46,099 bases of DNA from Curtobacterium sp. 'Ferrero' (lineage in GTDB: Bacteria > Actinomycetota > Actinomycetes > Actinomycetales > Microbacteriaceae): contig NZ_NXIA01000018.1 of NCBI RefSeq assembly GCF_002412165.1, positions 1 to 46,099 on the forward strand. Reading direction: 5' to 3'. Of this stretch, positions 40,430-46,099 are shown piece after piece (position 1 is the first letter of the stretch; every line of letters starts with the position of its first letter). Both the position numbers and the translations under genes were made by a program. The notes beneath the pieces were generated by a model. It did no database searches. It saw only the letters and a list, made by a program, of their open reading frames with translations, and was not told the DNA's origin.

Positions 40430-41487
40430 ACCTCGAGGGACCGCGGGAGCCGGTCGTCGCCGCGGAGCCGCTTCTCGAGCGGCTTCTCTACGTACTCGCA
40501 GAGCACCGCGGCGACGGCCACCCCGATGACGAGTCCGATAGCTGATGTAGCCCACCACGGCATCGGAACAGTCCGATTCGTCACCGCGATCACGACGCGC
40601 AGCACCACGAGGTGCACCAAGTAGAAAGCGAACGACCACTCGCCGAGCTTCACGATGGGCTTCCACGCGAAGACGCTGCCTTTCCCCGCACGGTCGGCGT
40701 CTGCAGCGCTCGCGAGGAGGAGCACGAACGGGATGGCGGTCGCCGCGACGAGCAGCCAGTAACGGGGCATCCAGTTCGACGCGATCGACACGGCGAGGGC
40801 GAAGCTTGCAGTCGCTGCCACCGGCACGGGGAAGCGCACTCCGCTGCGGAGGATCATCGCGAGACTCATGCCGACGACGAACTCGAAGAACCGCGTGACG
40901 GGGAACAGGTAGATGACCCAGTACCGGATGCCGGCGGCCTCGGTCGGCTGCAGCGTGAGTGGGATTGCGAAGACGAAGAACAGGGCGGTCAGGAGCACGA
41001 TCGTCACCCCACGGGAGCGCAGGCGGCGAAGGCCGAGGAACACGAGCGGGAACATCAGGTAGAAGAACATCTCGGCGGACAGTGACCAGCCCACGGAGTT
41101 GCCTGCGAAGTGTACGTCCTTCTGCGGGAACCAGCTCTGCAGTAAGACGGCGGACGGCAGCATGCTCGTCAGCCGCTGGTGGTCGGCGACGATGGCGTAG
41201 GCACCGCCTACGATCCAGGCGATCCAGTACAGAGGCAGGATGCGTGCCGCGCGACGTCGGTAGAACCGGCCTGGGCTGTCGGAGTCACGGCCGTTCCAGG
41301 CGAGAACGAAACCGGACAGCATGAAGAAGAACGAGACGCCGTCGTCCCCGGCGTTCGTGATGAAGCCGGCCCAACCCGGAGACTCCTGGTACGCGGTGGC
41401 GTGATGGAGGAACACTGCTAGCGCGGCGAACGCACGAAGACCGGTCAGCGAGTCGAGGCGCGGCATGCGCTTGAGAGATTCCCCCAT
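40426..41487 (-). CDS. Membrane acyltransferase (OafA/YrhL type), likely lysogenic conversion gene
   Basis: 353 aa, ten or so membrane helices. Acyltransferase-3 marks: LTGLRAFAALAVFLHH (14-29) with the catalytic His, GVSFFFMLSGFVLAW (50-64) and FYRRRAARILPLYW (75-88). Such enzymes O-acetylate surface polysaccharides. Convergent with the spike gene (4-base overlap), so it is transcribed separately and could be on in the lysogen, altering the receptor. Start at 41487 is uncertain; ATG 41466 would also begin at the first conserved motif. GC is lower than in the phage core. Confidence 0.85.
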   Translation of the reverse strand: MGESLKRMPRLDSLTGLRAFAALAVFLHHATAYQESPGWAGFITNAGDDGVSFFFMLSGFVLAWNGRDSDSPGRFYRRRAARILPLYWIAWIVGGAYAIVADHQRLTSMLPSAVLLQSWFPQKDVHFAGNSVGWSLSAEMFFYLMFPLVFLGLRRLRSRGVTIVLLTALFFVFAIPLTLQPTEAAGIRYWVIYLFPVTRFFEFVVGMSLAMILRSGVRFPVPVAATASFALAVSIASNWMPRYWLLVAATAIPFVLLLASAADADRAGKGSVFAWKPIVKLGEWSFAFYLVHLVVLRVVIAVTNRTVPMPWWATSAIGLVIGVAVAAVLCEYVEKPLEKRLRGDDRLPRSLEV

Positions 41488-41517
41488 GATGTTCGATGCT
41501 AAGCGACTCTCATGATG

Positions 41518-41552
41518 CGCCCCACCTCCTGTCACCGGGGGTGGGGCGTTTT
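41518..41552 (+). terminator. Hairpin terminator, late-region side
   Basis: CGCCCCACC pairs with GGTGGGGCG, followed by TTTTCG on the plus strand. Oriented to stop rightward late transcription; on the minus strand it lies between the 55-aa gene and the acyltransferase but lacks a U-tract there. Confidence 0.6.
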
Positions 41553-41558
41553 CGTCGT

Positions 41559-41726
41559 TCAGCGGCCCTTGCGTGCGAGGCGGACCCGGTTGGGGCAGGT
41601 GTCGGCGGCGTGCTTTGTGCGGTGGTGGATGTTGCAGCCTGGGTGCTTCCAGACGGTGCCGGACCCGCCGACGCGGCCACTGAGCGAGAACGGCCCGGGA
41701 AGGGGGATGTGCCAGCGGAGACCCAT
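41559..41726 (-). CDS. Small conserved-looking Cys/His protein, 55 aa
   Basis: MGLRWHIPLPGPFSLSGRVG start and a C-terminal C..H..H...H....C pattern (GCNIHHRTKHAADTC). I recall similar short proteins in actinobacterial prophages, function unknown. Excellent codon bias. A -35/-10 pair ends six bases before the ATG, so the transcript is probably leaderless. Confidence 0.6.
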   Translation of the reverse strand: MGLRWHIPLPGPFSLSGRVGGSGTVWKHPGCNIHHRTKHAADTCPNRVRLARKGR

Positions 41727-41732
41727 GACCGT

Positions 41733-41762
41733 ATTCTACATCCAAAGCCGACGATCGGTCAG
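41733..41762 (-). promoter_or_regulatory. Promoter for a leaderless leftward transcript
   Basis: On the minus strand CTGACC (41757-41762), 18 bases, TAGAAT (41733-41738), then six bases to the ATG at 41726. It would drive the 55-aa gene and perhaps the acyltransferase in the lysogen. Confidence 0.55.
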
Positions 41763-41765
41763 GTG

Positions 41766-42047
41766 TCAGCGTCCCGACGGTGGGATCGTGCGGTGGGTGA
41801 CCTTCGAGCGTTCGACCCAGAGGTGGTAGGTCCGGCCGAGGAACTGCAGCTGCGCGTACACGGCGAGCGGTGACGCCTTGAGCGCGAAGCCGACGACGCG
41901 CTGCACTCCCATGCCCTCGACGTCGATGCGGACCCACACGGGCGGCGCCGGGTCGAGGTCGCGGGCTTCCGGGTCGGGTGCCATCTCGACGATCGGTGGC
42001 CGCCGGGGGTCGGGGTGGTGCGGCGGCGACCACTGCGTATCGGTCAT
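41766..42047 (-). CDS. Unknown 93-aa protein
   Basis: Pro/Asp-rich N-terminus then a beta-like domain (VWVRIDVEGMGVQRVVGFAL, YHLWVERSKVTHRTIPP). Codon bias is strong, so it is real. No ribosome site is clear. Not recognised. Confidence 0.55.
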   Translation of the reverse strand: MTDTQWSPPHHPDPRRPPIVEMAPDPEARDLDPAPPVWVRIDVEGMGVQRVVGFALKASPLAVYAQLQFLGRTYHLWVERSKVTHRTIPPSGR

Positions 42048-42075
42048 GGGGTGATGCTGGCGTGCACCGCCGACA

Positions 42076-42177
42076 TCAGGCCTCGGTGGGCTCCTGCTCG
42101 GCGAGACACTTCGCGCAGATGCGGACGTCGTCGGGGTCGAGGCCGGCGGGCACCCAGATGTGCGCGCAGTCGGTCAC
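42076..42177 (-). CDS. 33-aa zinc-knuckle-like peptide
   Basis: VTDCAHIWVPAGLDPDDVRI then CAKCLAEQEPTEA: C4, H6, C21 and C24 could bind zinc. GTG start with GGGGGAGG; an upstream-extended frame would run through the tRNA and is discarded. Confidence 0.55.
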   Translation of the reverse strand: MTDCAHIWVPAGLDPDDVRICAKCLAEQEPTEA

Positions 42178-42202
42178 GTGGCACTCCTCCCCCGAAACGA
42201 GA

Positions 42203-42230
42203 AACGCCCCGGGCCGAAGCTCGGGGCGTT
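42203..42230 (-). terminator. Phage-carried terminator behind the rebuilt tRNA
   Basis: AACGCCCCG (42203-42211) pairs with CGGGGCGTT (42222-42230). On the minus strand it is followed by TCTCGTTTC. It stands where the chromosomal terminator (174-206) stood before integration. Confidence 0.65.
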
Positions 42231-42243
42231 CTCTGCACTCACG

Positions 42244-42266
42244 GTGGGATGCACCGTGGGATGCAA
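42244..42266. repeat. Putative integrase arm-type sites, attR side
   Basis: Two 11-bp direct repeats GTGGGATGCAM (42244-42254, 42256-42266), 12 bases apart, 10 bases from the core. They share GGATGCA with the repeats at 367-387. Confidence 0.45.
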
Positions 42267-42276
42267 CTGTCTCAAC

Positions 42277-42329
42277 ACAGTGTGCGCTCGAAGGGACTCG
42301 AACCCCCAACCTTCTGATCCGTAGTCAGA
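42277..42329. repeat. attR: 53-bp core within tRNA-Arg
   Basis: Identical to 223-275. Spans tRNA nucleotides 27-73 plus six bases downstream; strand exchange most likely falls in or near the anticodon loop (42318-42324). Confidence 0.93.
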
Positions 42330-42355
42330 TGCTCTATCCATTGAGCTACGAGCGC
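42283..42355 (-). tRNA. tRNA-Arg (anticodon ACG)
   Basis: 73 nt without encoded CCA. All arms fold: acceptor GCGCTCG/CGAGCGC, D-stem GCTC/GAGC, anticodon stem TCTGA/TCAGA with loop CTACGGA (anticodon at 42320-42322), and T-arm with TTCGAGT loop. Discriminator A. The 5' part is chromosomal and the 3' part phage-derived, so the gene stays intact in the lysogen. Reads CGT codons and, with inosine, CGC and CGA. Confidence 0.95.
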
Positions 42356-42457
42356 GTGGCCTCAGCGGCCGTGGAAGACTCTACAACAGGTGCGGGCCAC
42401 GCGCCAATCGAGGGCCTCCGAGCCGACTGCCCGGCGTGTCGCGACGTCGGCGAACGC

Positions 42458-43234
42458 TCAGGCCTCCTCGTCGAAGACCTCACCGAGGAACACCTGCAGC
42501 GCCTGCCACGACCGCCGGTCCGCCCGCTCCTGGTACTGCGCACCCATCTCGGGGGCGTCGGTGCCGGGGACGGCGAACGCGTGCATCGCGCCCGAGTACG
42601 TCGTGACCTGCCAGTCGATCTCCGGCCGGGTGCGCATCTCCGCCTGCCACGAGGCGACGGTCTCGTCCGGCACCATCGGGTCCGCGCCGCCGGTGAGCAC
42701 GAGGAGCTTCGCCCGGACGTGGTCGACGTCGGCGGGGTCGTGCACGATCAGGCCGCCGTGGAACGACACGGCCCCGACCAGGTCAGCGCCGGCCCGGGCG
42801 AGTTCGAGGGCGGTCGACCCGCCGAAGCAGTACCCCATGACGACGATGCGGGTGTGGTCGACGTCCGGGTCCTCGCGGAGCCGTTCGAAGCCGGCGAGCG
42901 CGCGCGCCCGCAGCAGCGGCAGGTCGCGGTAGAAGCCGCCGGCCACGTCCGAGGCCTCCTCGTGGGACGGTCGCACGTCGGCGCCGTAGATGTCGGCTCC
43001 GAGCGCGACGTACCCGAGGCGGGCGAGCATCGTCACCCGCGCGCGGACGTGGTCGTTCACGCCGAGCCAGTCGTGCACCACGAGCACGGCCGGACGGGGC
43101 CCGGACACGCTGTGGTCCTTCGCGAGCAGGCCCTCGAGCGCGGTCCCGTCGTGGTCGTAGCGCACGGCCTCGACCCGGACGTCGGACCCCGCCGGGGCAG
43201 GGACGGTCTGCAGGATGTCGTCGTAGATGGTCAC
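42458..43234 (-). CDS. Dienelactone hydrolase family protein
   Basis: 258 aa chromosomal alpha/beta hydrolase. E36 (LEGLLA), nucleophile C136 in GYCFGGS, acid D185 (GGADPMVP) and H218 (GAMHAFAVP) fit the Cys-Asp-His triad of the DLH family. Works in the cytoplasm on lactones or esters; the true substrate is unknown. First host gene beyond attR, encoded leftward after a 110-base gap from the tRNA. Confidence 0.9.
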   Translation of the reverse strand: MTIYDDILQTVPAPAGSDVRVEAVRYDHDGTALEGLLAKDHSVSGPRPAVLVVHDWLGVNDHVRARVTMLARLGYVALGADIYGADVRPSHEEASDVAGGFYRDLPLLRARALAGFERLREDPDVDHTRIVVMGYCFGGSTALELARAGADLVGAVSFHGGLIVHDPADVDHVRAKLLVLTGGADPMVPDETVASWQAEMRTRPEIDWQVTTYSGAMHAFAVPGTDAPEMGAQYQERADRRSWQALQVFLGEVFDEEA

Positions 43235-43250
43235 GGGCCGACGCTACGCC

Positions 43251-43325
43251 CGCCGACCGTCCCCGGCCGGGTCAGTCGTCCAGGTTCCCCGCCGACCGTC
43301 CCCGGCCGGGTCAGTCGTCCAGGTT
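43251..43325. repeat. Tandem 36-bp repeat at the G6PDH 3' end
   Basis: Copies at 43251-43286 and 43290-43325 (period 39) are identical. The second contains the stop and last codons of the G6PDH gene, so the end of the gene was duplicated just behind it. Confidence 0.85.
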
Positions 43326-44735
43326 GTCCCAGCCGTCGGGACCAGCCGAGCCGGCGGCGTACTCGTCGAGCGGGGTGTCGCCGTTCCGCCAGGCGTCGAG
43401 GAAGGGTTCGACGACCTTCCACCCCTGCACCGCACTGTCCCCGCGGACGGAGAGCGTCGCGTCCCCCTCGAGCACGCCGGCGAGCACCTCGCCGTAGGCG
43501 CTGAGCCGTCCCGGGTTGAACGTCACGGCGAGCGCCGTGTGGTCGATCGTGTACGGGTCGCCGGGCCCGTTCACGTTGAGCTCGAGCTGCATCTCGTCGG
43601 GCGCGATCCAGATGCGCAGCCGGTCGGGGCGCTCGGCTCCGGTCAGCCCGTTCGGCACGTGCGGCGAGTCCTTGAAGGTGACGACGATCTCGCGGCGCTG
43701 CTCGGCGAGGGCCTTGCCGGACCGGAGGGTGACGGGGACGCCCGCCCACCGCCAGTTCGCGACCTCGAGGCGCAGCTGGGCGAGGGTCTCGGTGCCGAGC
43801 GACGGGTCGACGCCGTCCTCGTCGACGTACGACGGCAGGGGTCGGTCCCCCACCTTCCCCGCGGTGTAGCGGGCCCGCTTGCCGGCGGTGGCGACGTCGC
43901 CACCCCACGGCCGGACGGCGCGGAGCACCAGTTCCTTCTGGGTGCGGAGGTCGTCCGCGTCGATCGAGGCCGGGGCCTCCATCGCGACGACGGCGAGTAC
44001 CTGGAGCAGGTGGCTCTGGATCATGTCGACGAGCGCGCCGGCCTTGTCGTAGTAGCGCGCCCGGCCCTCGAGTCCGAGGGTCTCGTCGTAGACGATGTCG
44101 ATCCGCTCGACGTGCTGCGAGGAGAGCAGCGGCTCGATGATGCGGTTGGCGAACCGCAGGCCGAGGAGGTTGAGCACCGTCGACCGACCGAGGAAGTGGT
44201 CGACCCGGTGGATGCGCTCCTCGGGCAGGAAGCGGTGCAGGACGTCGTTGAGGTGTTCGGCGCTCGCGGCGTCGGTGCCGAACGGCTTCTCGAGCGCGAA
44301 CCGGGTGCCCGCGGGCAGGTCGAGGTCGGCGAGCACCTCGCAGCTCTTCTCGGTGACGGCGGGCGGCAGGGCGAAGTAGACGGCGGGGTCGTGCCGGCAG
44401 TCGGCGAGGAGTGCCTGCAGGTCGTCCGCGCTGGTGACGTCGGACTTGCGGTAGCTGGACGCGTCGATGACGGAACGGAGGCGCTGGCTGAGGCGTTCGG
44501 AGCCGTCGTGGGCGCCCTCGTCCTCCTCGTTCTTGGAGGCCTGCGCGTTCTCGAACGCGTCGTGGACCAGGCGCTTCCAGTCGTCGTCGGACAGGTCCTC
44601 CGTGCCTGCGCCGACGAGCTGGACGTCCCAGTCCTCCTTGACCTCGAGGAGGGTGGCGAGACCCGGCAGGAGCAGGCGCTTGGAGAGGTCGCCGCTGGCA
44701 CCGAGGATGAGCAGGGTGGTCTGGAGGCTCGACAT
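43311..44735 (-). CDS. zwf: Glucose-6-phosphate dehydrogenase
   Basis: 474 aa. Converts glucose-6-phosphate with NAD(P)+ to 6-phosphogluconolactone, first step of the pentose phosphate pathway. GASGDLSKR (12-20) is the nucleotide loop, EKPFG (149-153) and RVDHFLGR (177-184) the substrate/catalytic region; the usual RIDHYLGK is slightly altered. Insert NEEDEGAHDG (69-78) is acidic. I chose ATG 44735 because it begins just before the dinucleotide fold. Absence of opcA/tal nearby suggests a second, non-operonic copy, but that cannot be seen here. Confidence 0.92.
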   Translation of the reverse strand: MSSLQTTLLILGASGDLSKRLLLPGLATLLEVKEDWDVQLVGAGTEDLSDDDWKRLVHDAFENAQASKNEEDEGAHDGSERLSQRLRSVIDASSYRKSDVTSADDLQALLADCRHDPAVYFALPPAVTEKSCEVLADLDLPAGTRFALEKPFGTDAASAEHLNDVLHRFLPEERIHRVDHFLGRSTVLNLLGLRFANRIIEPLLSSQHVERIDIVYDETLGLEGRARYYDKAGALVDMIQSHLLQVLAVVAMEAPASIDADDLRTQKELVLRAVRPWGGDVATAGKRARYTAGKVGDRPLPSYVDEDGVDPSLGTETLAQLRLEVANWRWAGVPVTLRSGKALAEQRREIVVTFKDSPHVPNGLTGAERPDRLRIWIAPDEMQLELNVNGPGDPYTIDHTALAVTFNPGRLSAYGEVLAGVLEGDATLSVRGDSAVQGWKVVEPFLDAWRNGDTPLDEYAAGSAGPDGWDNLDD

Positions 44736-44899
44736 GCCCCCGACGGTACCCACCGGCTCCTGCGCGTGGTCGCCCCGGGCGCGCGGCCGCGAGGTGGACC
44801 GGGCGCGCGGTGCGCCGTCACGGTGGGGGCACGCGCCGCACGGTCCCGCTACGGTGGGGGCAGTCCGGCGCGGAGGAGCGCGATGCGCGAGGGAGCAGC

Positions 44900-46096
44900 A
44901 TGAGCAGTGGCACCGTGAACAGTGGCACCGGGAGCAGTGGCACCGTCACCGAGCACGACGGGCGTCGGCTGCGCGTCGCGGTGGTCGGCACCGGCATGAT
45001 CGCCGCGGTCCACGTGCGCGCTGCGGCAGCCGCGGGTGCCGACGTCCTCGGCGTCCTCGGGCGGACGCCGGAGCGGTCGGCCCAGGTGGCGGCGCAGCTC
45101 GGACTGCCCCGCGGCTACGCCTCGCTCGACGAGGTGATCGCGGACGCCCCCGACGTCGTGCACGTCTGCACCCCGAACGGCCAGCACCACCCGCAGTCGC
45201 TGGCGGTGATCCGCGCGGGCATCAACGTGGTGTGCGAGAAGCCCCTGGCGCTCGACCCCGGGCAGGCCGACGAGCTCGCCGCCGCGGCCGAGCAGGCCGG
45301 GGTCGTCGCCACGGTCCCGTTCGTGTACCGCTACCACCCGGTCGTCCGCGAGGTCCGGGCGCGCGTGGCCGCCGGCGAGCTCGGACGCCTGCTCGCCGTG
45401 CACGGGCACTACCTGCAGGACTGGATGCTCGACGAGGACGCGTCGTCGTGGCGGGTCGACCCGTCCTCGAGCGGTGCGTCCCGGGCGTTCGCGGACATCG
45501 GCTCGCACTGGTGCGACCTCGTCGAGTTCGTCACCGGGCAACCGTTCGTCGAGGTCTCGGCGGCGACCGACATCGTCTACCCCACCCGTCCGGCGGCGTC
45601 CGGCCCGTCCTTCTCCGGCTCCCCCGACCCCGACCCGGTCGCCGACGCCTCCGAGCGTTCCGCGGTGACCACCGAGGACACCGCGGCCGCGACGTTCCGC
45701 ACCGCTGCCGGTCGCATCGGCAACGTCGTCATCTCACAGGTCTCGGCGGGGCGGAAGAACCGGCTGTGGTTCGAGGTCGACGGCACCCTCGGATCGGCCG
45801 CGTTCGACCAGGAGCAGCCGGAGTCGGCGTGGTTCGGCAACGAGCGCGGGGCCACCATCGTCGTCCGTGACCCGTCCCAGGGCGATCCGGACCAGCGCCG
45901 GCTCGCCGTGGTGCCCGCCGGTCACCCGCAGGGGTACCTCGACGCGTTCACGGCGTTCGTCGCCGACACCTACGCCGCCGTCCGCGGCGGCTCGCCTGAC
46001 GGCCTGCCGACCTTCGCGGACGGCGCACGGGCGGCGGCGGTCATCCAGTCGGTGCTCGACAGCGCGCGCGACCGCGCCTGGCGCCCGATCGGCTGA
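44900..46096 (+). CDS. Gfo/Idh/MocA family oxidoreductase
   Basis: 398 aa. Rossmann loop GTGMIAAVH (30-38), EKPL (113-116) with catalytic Lys, and DIGSHWCDLVEF (about 204-215) holding the conserved His. Family members oxidise sugars or cyclitols with NAD(P); the substrate is open. The first 20 residues come from a three-copy 15-bp repeat (44903-44947) and are probably disordered. ATG with GAGGGAG. Divergent from zwf across 164 bases. Confidence 0.9.
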   Translation: MSSGTVNSGTGSSGTVTEHDGRRLRVAVVGTGMIAAVHVRAAAAAGADVLGVLGRTPERSAQVAAQLGLPRGYASLDEVIADAPDVVHVCTPNGQHHPQSLAVIRAGINVVCEKPLALDPGQADELAAAAEQAGVVATVPFVYRYHPVVREVRARVAAGELGRLLAVHGHYLQDWMLDEDASSWRVDPSSSGASRAFADIGSHWCDLVEFVTGQPFVEVSAATDIVYPTRPAASGPSFSGSPDPDPVADASERSAVTTEDTAAATFRTAAGRIGNVVISQVSAGRKNRLWFEVDGTLGSAAFDQEQPESAWFGNERGATIVVRDPSQGDPDQRRLAVVPAGHPQGYLDAFTAFVADTYAAVRGGSPDGLPTFADGARAAAVIQSVLDSARDRAWRPIG

Positions 46097-46099
46097 GCG

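Noticed and set aside
43227..44903. 558-aa plus-strand frame opposite G6PDH
   Set aside because: G6PDH motifs are unambiguous on the minus strand; this is its shadow.

Overview
The window holds one apparently complete prophage of a temperate, long-tailed (siphovirus-type) actinophage, flanked by short pieces of host chromosome. GC is very high (about 70 %), GTG starts are common, and genes overlap by ATGA/GTGA. The gene families also point to an actinobacterial host, probably of the Microbacteriaceae (Curtobacterium-like); the genus is an inference.

Integration. A 53-bp direct repeat (223-275 and 42277-42329) marks attL and attR. The right copy lies inside a complete minus-strand tRNA-Arg(ACG) gene (42283-42355); the left copy is an orphan tRNA 3' half. 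The phage therefore integrated into the tRNA gene and rebuilt its 3' part. The repeat spacing gives a phage genome of 42,054 bp. The phage also brings its own hairpin terminator behind the rebuilt tRNA, while the chromosomal one is stranded at 174-206.

Layout. 601-2627: tyrosine integrase, ImmA-like metalloprotease and XRE repressor. 2628-2735: divergent control region with three operators and a Cro-like gene that looks leaderless. 2720-15093: a rightward early operon with an excisionase-like gene, small membrane proteins, a recombination set (SbcC/RecF-like ATPase, YqaJ exonuclease, RecT, RuvC-like resolvase), a DnaN-like protein, a C5 cytosine methyltransferase, HNH nuclease, replication initiator and partner, SSB and unknown genes. 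15094-15663: gene-free early/late junction. 15664-34359: HNH, terminase, portal, MuF-like protein, scaffold, capsid, connectors, tail tube, frameshifted tail chaperones, tape measure and minor tail genes. 34422-36475: lysis cassette. 36475-40429: receptor-binding genes (phosphodiester-glycosidase spike, short fibre, beta-helix spike). 40426-42177: leftward moron-type genes, including a membrane acyltransferase. Beyond attR are chromosomal genes for a dienelactone hydrolase, glucose-6-phosphate dehydrogenase and a Gfo/Idh/MocA oxidoreductase.

Points most worth a second look: (1) a 585-base stretch inside the methyltransferase gene that appears to be coding in two frames; (2) a dyad of phased GTGAC repeats, a pentamer array and a hairpin inside the replication-initiator gene, a likely origin; (3) an immunity region in which both repressor and Cro-like transcripts appear leaderless, with a fourth operator-like site over the presumed integrase promoter; (4) an endolysin with a strong internal start for its C-terminal domain; (5) a compact promoter-terminator unit in the early/late junction. 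All calls come from reading the sequence by eye; no database search was run.
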